DNA of 64,000 nt from Catellatospora bangladeshensis. GTDB lineage: Bacteria > Actinomycetota > Actinomycetes > Mycobacteriales > Micromonosporaceae. The position numbers and the translations under genes were made by a program. Under the pieces are notes generated by a model. The model worked only from the letters and a program-made list of their open reading frames with translations, searched no databases and was not told the DNA's origin. Positions 53,482 to 62,056 of the stretch are shown one piece after another. The stretch covers positions 112,769-176,768 of the forward strand of contig NZ_BONF01000014.1 in NCBI RefSeq assembly GCF_016862575.1. Reading direction: 5' to 3'. Numbering within the stretch: position 1 is the stretch's first letter; each line of letters opens with the position of its first letter.

Positions 53482-55890
53482 ATGCGGTTACCCCACCGCG
53501 TCACGCTCATCTGTGCGCTGCTCGCAGCCGCCGCTCCGGTGCCGGCCGCCGGCGCGAGCGCGGCTCCGCAGGCCGCGCTCGCCCAGATCGAGGAGCGGGT
53601 ATACGTCGAGTCCAGCGTGGACTCCAACGGCGACGGGCGGCTCGACCGGATCGCCATCGACATCGCCCGGCCGTCGACGGGCGGGCCGTTCCCCGTCGTG
53701 TTCGAGCAGAGTCCGTACCGCAACGGCCTTGCCAACGCCGCCAACCACGGCGTGAACGTCAGCGCCCTGCCGCAGGAGAGCCTGTTCTCGCTGGGCATAC
53801 CGCCGGCGGCCGGAGCAGGTGTCAGTGTCGCCAGGCCGGTGCCGGACCTGCCCGACTGGTACGACGACTACTTCGTGCCCAAGGGGTACGCGGTCGTGCT
53901 CGGCCACAGCCTCGGCACCGGCGCCTCGGAGGGCTGCCCGACCAGTGGGGACATGCAGGAGACGCTGGCCACGACCGCGGTCGTGGACTGGCTCAACGGC
54001 CGCGCCCGCGGCTTCAGCGCCTCGGGCGCCCAGGTGACGGCGTCCTGGAGCACCGGCAACGTCGGCATGATCGGCATCTCGTACAACGGCACGCTGCCGA
54101 ACATGGCCGCCGCCACCGGCGTCGCCGGGCTCAAGGCGATCGTGCCGATCTCGGCGATCTCCAGCTGGTACGACTACTACCGGGCCAACGGGCTCGTCGT
54201 CGCCCCGGGCGGATACCAGGGCGAGGACGCCGACGTGCTGGCCCGTGCCGTGCTCGACCGCACCGACTGCACGAGCCGGATCAACCAGATCGAGGCCGAC
54301 CAGGACCGGATCACCGGCGACTGGAAGCAGTTCTGGGCCGACCGGGACTACGTCGGCAAGGCGAACAAGGTCACCGCGGGCGTGTTCGTCATCCACGGCC
54401 AGGCCGACTGGAACGTCAAGGGCCAGCACTACGCGCAGTGGTGGGACGCGCTGCGGGCCGCCGACGTGCCCCGCAAGATCTGGCTGCACAACGGCGGCCA
54501 CGGCACGACCTCCCGCACGGACTACAGGGCGACGGTCGAGCGCTGGTTCGAGTACTTCCTGAAGGGCGTCGACAACGGCATCCTCACCACGCCCCGGGCC
54601 GAGGTGCAGTTCAAGGACGGCACCTGGCGCCAGTACACCGACTGGCCCAACCCCGCCGCCACCGAGGCCGTGTTCAAGCTCGACGCGACCTCGGCCACCG
54701 CGCCCGGCGGCCTGACCCTCGGCACCCCGGCCGGCACCTCGGCACAGCAGTTCACCGACAACGGCCGCACCAGCACCGCGACGACGCTGGTCGCGAGCCC
54801 GGACAGCGCCAGCGGCAGCCGGCTGGTCTACCGGACCGGCAACCTGGCCGGCGCGGTCACGCTGACCGGGTCGCCGCGGGTCTCGCTCCGGCTCGCCGTC
54901 ACCAACCGCAACGACGCCAACGTCACCGCGCTGCTGGTCGACTACGGCGGCACGGGCACCAGCACCACCCCCGTGATCGTCACCCGCGGCTGGATCGACC
55001 CGCAGAACCGCAACAGCCGCGCCACCAGCGAGAAGGTCGTCCAGGGCACGGAGTACACGCTGAACTTCGCCATGCAGCCCAGGGACTACGTGTTCGCGGC
55101 CGGGCACCGCATCGGCCTCGTCGTGATCTCCACCGACTACGACTACACGCTGCGCCCGCCGGCCGGTGCCGTGCTGCGGCTCAACCCGGTCGCCGGCACG
55201 CTGACGATCGCGCAGACGGGCCTGTCCACCGGCAACGACTACGCGGTCTCCCTGTCCCCGGCGGCGGGCGCGACCAACCCGGGCGGCACGCTGAACGCGA
55301 CGGTCGCCACGACCGTGACCAGCGGCTCCGCGCAGAGCGTGGCCCTGTCGGCGTCCGGGCTGCCGACGGGGGTGACCGCGTCGTTCAACCCGTCGGCCGT
55401 GACGGCGGGCAGCAGCTCGGCACTGACCCTGAGCACCACGGCGGCGGTCGCGCCGGGCACCTATCCGATCACCATCACCGGTACGGGCACCGGCGCCACC
55501 CGCACCGCGGTCTACACGCTCACCGTCAACGGGGCGGGCGGCTGCAAGGCGACCAACCCGGCCGATGTGGCGATCCCGGACGCGGGCGCGGCGGTGGAGA
55601 GCACGATCACCATCAGCGGCTGCCCGGGGACGGCCTCGGCGTCGTCGGCGGCGGAGGTGCACATCGTCCATCCGTACCGCGGTGACCTCGTGGTCAGCCT
55701 GGTCGCACCGGACGGGACGAGCTACTCGCTGAGCAACCGCTCCGGCGGCAGCGCCGACGACATCCACCAGACCTACACCGTGAACCTGTCGGGCGAGGCC
55801 GCCAACGGCACGTGGCGGCTGCGCGTACAGGACGCGGCGGCCGCCGACGTCGGCCGGATCGACACCTGGACGCTGACCCTGGGCGCGTGA
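53482..55890 (+). CDS. Secreted S15-type Xaa-Pro dipeptidyl-peptidase with P-domain
   Basis: 802 residues with signal peptide (cleavage near GASA, residue 27). The S15/CocE alpha/beta-hydrolase domain covers about 35-390: nucleophile in MIGISYNGTLPNMA (GxSxxG), acid in VIHGQADWNV and His in HNGGHGTTSR. The beta-sandwich X-Pro_dp_C domain follows to about 590, then an Ig-like stretch (ATNPGGTLNATVATTV), and a proprotein-convertase P-domain at the C-terminus (VEVHIVHPYRGDLVVSL-like, ANGTWRLRVQDAA). It removes X-Pro dipeptides from secreted proteins or peptides outside the cell. GGAAGGAAG stands 6 bases upstream. Confidence 0.9.
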   Translation: MRLPHRVTLICALLAAAAPVPAAGASAAPQAALAQIEERVYVESSVDSNGDGRLDRIAIDIARPSTGGPFPVVFEQSPYRNGLANAANHGVNVSALPQESLFSLGIPPAAGAGVSVARPVPDLPDWYDDYFVPKGYAVVLGHSLGTGASEGCPTSGDMQETLATTAVVDWLNGRARGFSASGAQVTASWSTGNVGMIGISYNGTLPNMAAATGVAGLKAIVPISAISSWYDYYRANGLVVAPGGYQGEDADVLARAVLDRTDCTSRINQIEADQDRITGDWKQFWADRDYVGKANKVTAGVFVIHGQADWNVKGQHYAQWWDALRAADVPRKIWLHNGGHGTTSRTDYRATVERWFEYFLKGVDNGILTTPRAEVQFKDGTWRQYTDWPNPAATEAVFKLDATSATAPGGLTLGTPAGTSAQQFTDNGRTSTATTLVASPDSASGSRLVYRTGNLAGAVTLTGSPRVSLRLAVTNRNDANVTALLVDYGGTGTSTTPVIVTRGWIDPQNRNSRATSEKVVQGTEYTLNFAMQPRDYVFAAGHRIGLVVISTDYDYTLRPPAGAVLRLNPVAGTLTIAQTGLSTGNDYAVSLSPAAGATNPGGTLNATVATTVTSGSAQSVALSASGLPTGVTASFNPSAVTAGSSSALTLSTTAAVAPGTYPITITGTGTGATRTAVYTLTVNGAGGCKATNPADVAIPDAGAAVESTITISGCPGTASASSAAEVHIVHPYRGDLVVSLVAPDGTSYSLSNRSGGSADDIHQTYTVNLSGEAANGTWRLRVQDAAAADVGRIDTWTLTLGA

Positions 55891-55903
55891 GCACGACCTG
55901 GGC

Positions 55904-55947
55904 GCGACCCCGCGCCGACCGTTCGACAGCGGTCGGCGCGGGGTCGC
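55904..55947. terminator. Strong bidirectional terminator between S15 and M15 peptidase genes
   Basis: A perfect 18-bp inverted repeat (55904-55921 with 55930-55947) with an 8-base loop, centred between two convergent stop codons (55890 and 55955). Confidence 0.85.
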
Positions 55948-55954
55948 CGCAGAC

Positions 55955-56905
55955 TCAGCCGCCGGTGGCGGAGAAGTGCATGTAGTCCTTCAGCGACCGG
56001 TAGTCGCCGCCCCATCCCCAGCCGATCGCCGCGAAGGCCCGGACGGCTTCCTCGCGGGGCTGCGCCATCCCGGGCCGCGCGTCGGCCCGGTCGAGGTAGG
56101 AGGTGGCGAGCTCCGGCAGCACGACCTCGCCCTTGCGGTACGGGTTCTGGAACGGGTTGAGGTCCACGGCGAGGCCGTAGGCGTGCTGGGACCACCCCTT
56201 CTTCCCGCGCACCGGCCGGCAGGCGAACACCTCGGTGGTGTTGCCGTCGCCGGTCGACGGCGCGTTCAGTGCGGCGGCGCTGGAGATCCGCATGCGCTCG
56301 ATCGGGAAGTCTGCGGCGAAGAGCCGCTTGAACACGGTGACCAGGTCGTCGGCCACCCGGGCGTTGGCCAGCAGCTCGCCGGTGTGGGCGCGCCCGTCGA
56401 AGCCGCGGAAGACGACCGTGAGGTAGCGCAGGTCGGAGGCGGCGACGGGGCAGTTCTTCGTCCAGCTGGACCGGGCGAGGACGTCGGCCGGCACCGCCTG
56501 GACGGTGGCGTGGAAGCGGCCGTCCGCCGGTGGCGGCAGCTCGTCGGCGGTGATGATCGACCGGTTACGCAGCTCAGGCGGGGTCTGCCGGGCTGCCGCG
56601 GTCCCCTGCGGCCCTACCGGCAGCACGCGCGTGCCCAGCCAGGACGGCGCGGCGGTGGCGTTCCCGACACGGGCCGGCTCGGGGCTTCGTGACTCGGTGG
56701 GCGCTATCGGCGAAGGAGCGGATGTTCGTGCCGGTTTGTCCGCTTCAGGGCTGGCCGCCGCGCTCGAACACCCGGTCAGGGCGGACCCCAGCAGCACGGC
56801 GGCGGCCAGCATGCCTGCCAACCGCCCGCCGCCGCGGCGCCGGGAACCGGCCGCCGTGCGGATCTCGGTACGGGCGTTCGGCGAGGAGCCTTCGGGGGTG
56901 CACAT
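55955..56905 (-). CDS. M15-family D-Ala-D-Ala carboxypeptidase-like lipoprotein
   Basis: 316 residues, lipoprotein signal with lipobox LTGC (LLGSALTGCSSAAAS). After a disordered 60-residue linker comes a VanY-type M15 domain in which zinc ligands are visible: SQHAYGLAVDLNP (HxxxxxxD) and MHFSATGG near the end, with GWGWGGDYRSL before it. It would trim peptidoglycan or other D-Ala ends outside the membrane. The ATG 56905 has a TATTCT just upstream and no ribosome site, suggesting leaderless translation. Confidence 0.85.
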   Translation of the reverse strand: MCTPEGSSPNARTEIRTAAGSRRRGGGRLAGMLAAAVLLGSALTGCSSAAASPEADKPARTSAPSPIAPTESRSPEPARVGNATAAPSWLGTRVLPVGPQGTAAARQTPPELRNRSIITADELPPPADGRFHATVQAVPADVLARSSWTKNCPVAASDLRYLTVVFRGFDGRAHTGELLANARVADDLVTVFKRLFAADFPIERMRISSAAALNAPSTGDGNTTEVFACRPVRGKKGWSQHAYGLAVDLNPFQNPYRKGEVVLPELATSYLDRADARPGMAQPREEAVRAFAAIGWGWGGDYRSLKDYMHFSATGG

Positions 56906-56990
56906 TTCGACAAGAATAGCGTTTTTCCTGGTGAACGGCCTGGCACAGTCTTCCCGGGCGCCGCCGCGGCGACGACGGTACGGTTTCGGC

Positions 56991-57473
56991 ATGGACACCG
57001 GAGTTCTGGAGGCCAAGGGCCGGGCGATCATCGACGGCAACCGCTTCATGACGCTGGGGACCGCGAACACGGACGGCGATCCCTGGGCCTCACCGGTCTT
57101 CTACGTGGCCGACGGGTACTCGACGTTCTACTGGATCTCCTCACCGGAGGCGACGCAGGTCCGCAACATCGCGGTCCGGCCCCGGGTCGGCATCGTCGTG
57201 TTCGACTCGCAGCAGCAGCCGGGCGACGACGAGGCGGTGTACATGGCCGCCACCGCGTGCGAGCTGACCGGCACCGACCTGGACCGGGGTCTGGAGATCT
57301 ACCTGGGCGCCGCGCCGTTCGGCAAGGGACCGGAGGCTTTCCGCCCTCCCGGCTCGTACCGGGCGTACCGGGCGACCGTGACCGAGCACTTCATGCTCTG
57401 CCCGCACGCGTCAAGCCGGCCGTGCCCGCTGCACGGCCGCACGTCCGACCACCGGGTGGCGGTGTCCCTCTGA
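56991..57473 (+). CDS. Pyridoxamine 5'-phosphate oxidase-family protein
   Basis: 160 residues with a split-barrel flavin-binding fold: FMTLGTANTDGDPWASPVFY, a conserved N-terminal strand pair, and FYWISSPEATQVRNIAVRP with the RNI-like motif where FMN phosphate is bound. The C-terminus has HFMLCPHASSRP with two His and two Cys not typical of the family. Likely an FMN- or F420-dependent oxidoreductase; the substrate is unknown. A TACGGT lies just upstream with no ribosome site. Confidence 0.83.
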   Translation: MDTGVLEAKGRAIIDGNRFMTLGTANTDGDPWASPVFYVADGYSTFYWISSPEATQVRNIAVRPRVGIVVFDSQQQPGDDEAVYMAATACELTGTDLDRGLEIYLGAAPFGKGPEAFRPPGSYRAYRATVTEHFMLCPHASSRPCPLHGRTSDHRVAVSL

Positions 57474-57547
57474 CCGGCGCGCCCCTGCCCGGCACCGCGA
57501 CAAACCGGTCAGGTGCGCCGGGTGCCGCCGGGCGGTAGCATCCGCGA

Positions 57548-58168
57548 ATGTTTTTCGGCGCCCGGCACAGGGTCGACAAGTACTGCGATCAACTCGAGGC
57601 GGCCGCGGATCCGGCCGCTTTCGAACAGGCGGCCATGGGCCTGTGGACCGCCGCGCAGAAGGCCTCGCCGCATGACGTCACCGCCGCGCTCGAACGGTGC
57701 GCGTGGCTGCTGAGCGGGCTGAGCGTCGGCGCCGGTGGCCGGTTCTCGATCCTGTGCGGGTCGCTGGTCGAGCTCGGGGCGCACCCCGATCCGCTGGTCG
57801 TGCCGGTCGCCGACGGCCTGTTGCGCTCGCTTGAGCAGGCTTGGCGGTTCCGGGACGCCTGGCACTGGGCCAGCGGCGGGCAGAAGCTGCCGGATCCGGA
57901 GGCCGCCGACGACCACCTGCAGGGCGCTGTCATGCGGCTGGCGCCGCTGATGGGCGGTGAGGCGGCCTACCGGGCCGCGGAGGGCTGGTTCAGCGTCACG
58001 AACTGGGCAAGACCGGCCGGTACGCTGCTGCGGGAGGCGCCCGAGCGGTGGCTGCGGCACCCGGGTCGGCCGGCGATCGTCGCCCACGTCGCGGCCCTGG
58101 TCGGGGACGTGCCCGACCTCGACGACGTGCACCGGCTGCTCGGCGGCCCCGGAGGGGCACGCAGGTGA
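57548..58168 (+). CDS. Hypothetical protein, helical
   Basis: 206 residues, mostly helical, with a repeat of Ala-rich amphipathic helices (DQLEAAADPAAFEQAAMGLW, VAHVAALVGDVPDLDDVH). No signal peptide, no membrane helices, no cysteine motif. No family recognised. A TAGCAT lies 10 bases before the ATG, so translation may be leaderless. A terminator hairpin follows. Codon use is ordinary for the window. Confidence 0.7.
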   Translation: MFFGARHRVDKYCDQLEAAADPAAFEQAAMGLWTAAQKASPHDVTAALERCAWLLSGLSVGAGGRFSILCGSLVELGAHPDPLVVPVADGLLRSLEQAWRFRDAWHWASGGQKLPDPEAADDHLQGAVMRLAPLMGGEAAYRAAEGWFSVTNWARPAGTLLREAPERWLRHPGRPAIVAHVAALVGDVPDLDDVHRLLGGPGGARR

Positions 58169-58173
58169 ACCCG

Positions 58174-58207
58174 CCCTGCGATCCCGCATGCGGGCGGGAC
58201 CGCAGGG
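58174..58207. terminator. Terminator hairpin between convergent genes
   Basis: Arms 58174-58187 and 58194-58207 pair at 13 of 14 positions, 6-base loop, between the genes ending at 58168 and 58229. Confidence 0.7.
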
Positions 58208-58228
58208 TGGTGGAGCGCGGCACGTCCT

Positions 58229-58774
58229 TCAGGCGCCGTCGACCTGCGTGACCGGGTCGCGCCGCGACGCCGTCCCCTCGGGATGGGGGCCGAGCGTGCC
58301 GCCGAGGTAGAACGGCAACTCGCGCAGTGAGCGCCCCATGGACCCGCGGATCGCGTTCAGCAGGAGCAGGTGCGCCGCGGCCGCCGGACGCGAAGCCTCG
58401 GTCAGTATGGCTTCGTCCACCGGGTTGCCGACCGGATCACGGGTCCCCACCGCGTCGAGGAAGACACCGACGGCGTTGCCGAACCTGTCGATCGCCTGCG
58501 CCACGCCCAGCGGCGCCACCAGGCTCGCCGAGGTGAGCGAGACACTCCAGGCACCCCAGTCGATGTCGACCGGCGACCGGTCCAGGTGTGCTCGCCGTAG
58601 CGCCATCATGAACCGGGCGTACTGCGCGAACAGCTCCTCGTACGCACGCAGCTGCCTGTCGCGCAGCCAATGCCGCTCCTGCGCCCGGCGGGTGACCACA
58701 CCACCGACGAGAACGCCCAGCGTCGCCGAGAACGCGCCGCCGAGCGTCGTAATGATCACTTCCGCCGTGTCCAC
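58229..58774 (-). CDS. Hypothetical protein with one N-terminal membrane helix
   Basis: 181 residues. One membrane helix (TTLGGAFSATLGVLVGGVVT) is followed by a helical cytosolic part (HWLRDRQLRAYEELFAQYA, AHLLLLNAIRGSMGRSL). Anchored proteins with this QERHWLRDRQLRAY-type motif are common and uncharacterised in actinomycetes. The GTG 58774 starts it. Not linked to its neighbours by spacing. The role is unknown. Confidence 0.72.
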   Translation of the reverse strand: MDTAEVIITTLGGAFSATLGVLVGGVVTRRAQERHWLRDRQLRAYEELFAQYARFMMALRRAHLDRSPVDIDWGAWSVSLTSASLVAPLGVAQAIDRFGNAVGVFLDAVGTRDPVGNPVDEAILTEASRPAAAAHLLLLNAIRGSMGRSLRELPFYLGGTLGPHPEGTASRRDPVTQVDGA

Positions 58775-58850
58775 GGCATAGAGTCTGGCAGCGATACATG
58801 GAACAGACTAGATAGAGCGCCAGGCCGTCCCGGGCTGCGCGTCCGCATCC

Positions 58851-59585
58851 TCAGCGCAGCAGCGACCTGGCGGTCGGGGCCAGCCGCAACTGCTGCGGGG
58901 CACCCGAGAGCATCGCCGACAAGGCGGGCCACACCTGCTCCTGCCAGCGGGCGGAACTGCGCAGCCGACGCTGGTGGTCGTCCAGGTCGGCGGGGCCGCC
59001 GAAGCGCGCGAACCACACGAACACGTTCTCGCCCGTGCGTACGGGCAGGGCGGGGAAGTCGTTGTCGGCGTGTTCGGTCTGCAGGCACGCCAGCGGTGCC
59101 GCGCCCGTCTCGGCCAGCACGGGGCGCACCCGGCGGTCGAAGAAGTCCACGAACGCCTCGTCGAACGGGCGGTCGCGGTAGTACAGCGTCGCCAGCACGA
59201 GTGACGGCGGGGCGGCCGTGCGGCCGGCCGGAGGCCGTGGCGTGGCGGGGGCCGGGAATCCGGAGCCTGCCGCCACCGGTCGCAGCAGCAGCACATCGTC
59301 GGAATCGATCATCGTGGCGTTGGCCTGGTCCCGGTGCGCCTTCCACACCGGCCCGCCGTAGAAGCGGCCCAGCGCCTGAGCGCGGCGTGGCATGCCGTCG
59401 AACCCGCGCAGCCAGACGAACCGATCGGGATCGTCCAGGTCGCGAAACTGGCCCAGCACCGTCATGCCGGCCGCCTCCTGTGTCTCGACGAACTCCCGGT
59501 CGAACAGATCGATCAGAACGTCACGCCGGCCGGGGTGCAGCGTGTACTGCCGCAGCTCCACGACCGAGTTCTGCGAGCCCTGCAT
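58851..59585 (-). CDS. NIPSNAP-family protein
   Basis: 244 residues with two tandem NIPSNAP-type alpha-beta barrels: VVELRQYTLHPGRRDVLIDL with FVWLRGFDGM, and LATLYYRDRPFDEAFVDFF with ENVFVWFARFGG. The ELRQYTLHPG motif is diagnostic. GGGAGG is 6-8 bases before the ATG. An inverted repeat matching the Rrf2 gene's own site lies just upstream, so it is probably regulated by the Rrf2 protein encoded next to it. Members may handle stress or metabolite quinones, without a firm assignment. Confidence 0.85.
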   Translation of the reverse strand: MQGSQNSVVELRQYTLHPGRRDVLIDLFDREFVETQEAAGMTVLGQFRDLDDPDRFVWLRGFDGMPRRAQALGRFYGGPVWKAHRDQANATMIDSDDVLLLRPVAAGSGFPAPATPRPPAGRTAAPPSLVLATLYYRDRPFDEAFVDFFDRRVRPVLAETGAAPLACLQTEHADNDFPALPVRTGENVFVWFARFGGPADLDDHQRRLRSSARWQEQVWPALSAMLSGAPQQLRLAPTARSLLR

Positions 59586-59605
59586 GAATCGCCTCCCACT
59601 TCTGG

Positions 59606-59620
59606 AACAAATCTTGTTAC
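59606..59620. promoter_or_regulatory. Predicted Rrf2-type operator upstream of the NIPSNAP gene
   Basis: AACAA-ATC-TTGTT followed by AC, a perfect 5-bp inverted repeat. Its flanks match the site before the Rrf2 gene (60106-60120). Confidence 0.6.
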
Positions 59621-59657
59621 ATCAAAGGGCGCGACGAGCCGCCGGCCCGGTCCTCGG

Positions 59658-60089
59658 CTAGCGCACCCGCAGGGTCTCCCGGAGCACGTCGGCGATCGTC
59701 GTGCGCTGCAGCTCGCGCCGCAGCGCCTGTTCGATCTCGCCGTACACCCCGCCCAGCGCGGGCCGGATGCCCCTGCCGACCGGGCACTCCAGGTTGGGTT
59801 CGGTGCGGTGCATGGCGAACAGCGGATCCTGCTCGACGGCGTCGTACACGTCGAGCATGGTGATGTCCTGGGGCGAACGGGCCAGGCTCCAGCCCGCCCC
59901 GGCGCCGTGGCGCACGTCGACCAGGCCCGCCCGGCGCAGGTCACCGAGGCTGCGCCGGATGATCACGGGGTTGGTGTTCACACTGGCGGCGACCTGATCC
60001 GAGGTCAGCAGGTCCTGGCCACGCTGCTGGGACAGCGCCATCCACGCCAGCGCGTGCGCCGCGATCGTCAGCCTGCTGTTCGCCGCCAT
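59658..60089 (-). CDS. Rrf2-family transcription regulator
   Basis: 143 residues. Winged-helix N-terminus: RLTIAAHALAWMALSQQRGQ, followed by SDQVAASVNTNPVIIRRSLG and LVDVRHGAGAGWSLARSP, a typical Rrf2 wing. The usual cluster cysteines are reduced to a single Cys (NLECPVG), so it is not an iron-sulfur sensor of the IscR/NsrR type. AAGGAGG precedes the ATG. Its own promoter and that of the neighbouring NIPSNAP gene share an inverted repeat, indicating a small regulon. Confidence 0.88.
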   Translation of the reverse strand: MAANSRLTIAAHALAWMALSQQRGQDLLTSDQVAASVNTNPVIIRRSLGDLRRAGLVDVRHGAGAGWSLARSPQDITMLDVYDAVEQDPLFAMHRTEPNLECPVGRGIRPALGGVYGEIEQALRRELQRTTIADVLRETLRVR

Positions 60090-60105
60090 CACCCCTCCTT
60101 GTCGC

Positions 60106-60120
60106 AACAGTTTCTGTTAC
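60106..60120. promoter_or_regulatory. Predicted Rrf2-type operator upstream of its own gene
   Basis: AACAG-TTT-CTGTT followed by AC, 17 bases before the Rrf2 start. It shares the AACA..N3..TGTTAC pattern with 59606-59620. Confidence 0.65.
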
Positions 60121-60201
60121 AACAGGGGGCGAGTCAAGCCGACATACGCGCTGTCGGCTGCGCGACAGTGCGTGCCATCGGTGTCGATCAGTCCCTACGG
60201 T

Positions 60202-60891
60202 ATGCCGGTGACTTCAGGCCGCCGCGGCTTCCGACCGGAATGGACGGTCGCGGCCGTCTTCCTCGCCAGCGGGGCGGCGCTGCTGGTCTACATCCTCTCC
60301 GGGGTGTCACTGCGCTGGACGTTCCTCAGCCTCGGCCTCGCCGCGGTGGTCGTGGCCACCGCCGTCATCCGCAGACTGCCCGAACCGCGCAGGTCACGCG
60401 TGCTACGCCGGATGGCCGTCGGCGCCGTCGCGGGACTCGCCGCGACGCTGGCCTACGACGCCGTCCGCATCGCCCTGGTCGAGTTCGCCGGGCTGAAGCT
60501 GCGCCCGTTCGAGGCATGGCGGCTGTTCGGCCTGGCGCTGGCCGGCGAAGACCAGTCCGGGCCGTGGGTGTTCTGGCTCGGCGTCGCGTTCCACCTGTGC
60601 AACGGCATCGCCTTCGGTGTCGCGTACACCGTCGCCTTCGGGCGCCGCGGCATCTGGCCCGCGATCGTGTGGGCGCTGGTGCTGGAGTCGTTCATGGTGT
60701 CGGTGTACCCCGGCTGGCTCGGCCTGAAGGCACTCGAAGAGTTCCTGTCGGTGAGCATCACCGGCCACCTCGCCTACGGCATCGTCCTGGGCTGGCTCGC
60801 CCGCCACCTGCTCACCAGCTCCCGATGGAGAGAACATGACGGCGACACCTCTTCCGGCGAACCCGCCCGACCCGCTGACCAGAGCCGCTGA
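60202..60891 (+). CDS. Multi-pass membrane protein of the toxin operon
   Basis: 229 residues with about seven membrane helices (for example WTVAAVFLASGAALLVYILS, RMAVGAVAGLAATLAY, AFHLCNGIAFGVAYTVAF) and a disordered tail. No transporter signature recognised. A TACGGT lies just before the ATG 60202 and a GTG 60208 follows, so the exact start is uncertain and may be leaderless. The end overlaps the next gene by 56 bases, and the whole set to 63287 is one operon ending in a toxin, which suggests an export or anchoring role. Confidence 0.65.
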   Translation: MPVTSGRRGFRPEWTVAAVFLASGAALLVYILSGVSLRWTFLSLGLAAVVVATAVIRRLPEPRRSRVLRRMAVGAVAGLAATLAYDAVRIALVEFAGLKLRPFEAWRLFGLALAGEDQSGPWVFWLGVAFHLCNGIAFGVAYTVAFGRRGIWPAIVWALVLESFMVSVYPGWLGLKALEEFLSVSITGHLAYGIVLGWLARHLLTSSRWREHDGDTSSGEPARPADQSR

Positions 60892-62056
60892 CCTCATCTG
60901 GGTCGGCGTCCCACTGGCATTGCGGAAACTGTCGGCCGGGCTGGCCACCGCCGCGGTCGACGGGCTCTACCTCGCCGCCCGCCCGCTGCTCGGCCTCGCC
61001 GCACCGCCCGTGATGTTCCTGCTCGGGCTGCTGGTCGGAGCCTTGCATCCCGGATTCGAGTACGTGTTCACCGAAGCCCTCTGGCTGCTGCTGCTCGCCG
61101 CCGTCGTCGGAACACTCAGCGGTGCGCTGGGCAGCTACCTGACGCTCGGGTTCGCCCTCGGCGACCTGGTCCTGGGCGAGCACCCGCAGTGGAGCACCTA
61201 TCGCACCGACGGCCTGCTGGACCTTCCCGCTCAACTCGGTTCCCAGCTGCTGACGTACACCCTGTTCGGGATGCTCGCCGTCGGGGTGCCGCTGGCGGCC
61301 AAGTCGTTCGCAGCCGAGTTCATGCTGCCGCCCTCGGTCCCGCGGGCGGTGCGTGCACTGGTCGGCGTCGGCGCGCTGGTCGTCATCTCCGGCCTGCTGG
61401 TCTGGGTGTGGACGCAGTCCGCGCCGCTGCTCGTGCGGCCGGTGTTCGTGTGGGCCGACGCCATCCCGACCGTCGAGGCGATGTCCACCACACAGGAGAG
61501 CGGTGGCTGGATCGTCGCGCTCGCGATCGCGGCCACCGTCGCCCGCGCGGCCGTGCAAGCGGTGCTCGCCGCGCCGATCGGCCGGGACACACCGGACCGG
61601 ATGACCGCCTTGGAGAACCGGTTCCGCACTGCGGAGCGAATCGTGCCCCTGGCCGCACGGGTGCCGCTGGTGCTGCGCCTGGCGGCCCGCGCCCTGCTGC
61701 TCACGGCGCTGCTGTCCGGCCTGTACTCCGCGATGTGGCAGGCGGGGCTGGCGTTCCTCGTGCTGGCCGGTGCCCAGCTCATCACCAGCCCGCTGATGCC
61801 GATCGACTTCGGCGCCTACGCCCGGTTCCTCGCCCGTATCCCCCGCATCGTGCGCCTGGTCGTCGCGATGGTCCCGGTCTACCTGCTCGGCGCGCTGGTC
61901 GTGCCCCTGTTCCTGGACCAGACCAGCTTCCTGCCGTTCCTGCTGCTGGCCGTCGTCGCCGCGGTGCTGGTGACCCTGCTCAGCCCGCACACCCGAGGCG
62001 AGGCCGCACGCACCGCCGCGCCGGCCGGCATCCCCCGAGCCGAGGAGCCGCGATGA
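60836..62056 (+). CDS. Large multi-pass membrane protein of the toxin operon
   Basis: 406 residues with about nine to ten membrane helices (PPVMFLLGLLVGALHPGFEY, ALWLLLLAAVVGTLSG, VGVGALVVISGLLVWVW, LVVAMVPVYLLGALVVPLFL) and Ala/Pro-rich ends. It starts inside the previous gene with GGAGAG 4-5 bases upstream, and its stop overlaps the toxin start as ATGA. No family signature is recognised. By position it is likely to serve export or display of the toxin. Confidence 0.65.
   Translation: MTATPLPANPPDPLTRAADLIWVGVPLALRKLSAGLATAAVDGLYLAARPLLGLAAPPVMFLLGLLVGALHPGFEYVFTEALWLLLLAAVVGTLSGALGSYLTLGFALGDLVLGEHPQWSTYRTDGLLDLPAQLGSQLLTYTLFGMLAVGVPLAAKSFAAEFMLPPSVPRAVRALVGVGALVVISGLLVWVWTQSAPLLVRPVFVWADAIPTVEAMSTTQESGGWIVALAIAATVARAAVQAVLAAPIGRDTPDRMTALENRFRTAERIVPLAARVPLVLRLAARALLLTALLSGLYSAMWQAGLAFLVLAGAQLITSPLMPIDFGAYARFLARIPRIVRLVVAMVPVYLLGALVVPLFLDQTSFLPFLLLAVVAAVLVTLLSPHTRGEAARTAAPAGIPRAEEPR

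Noticed and set aside
53488..55767. A 759-codon open frame antisense to the S15 peptidase
   Set aside because: The S15 gene has a signal peptide, catalytic residues and a ribosome site; the antisense product has none.
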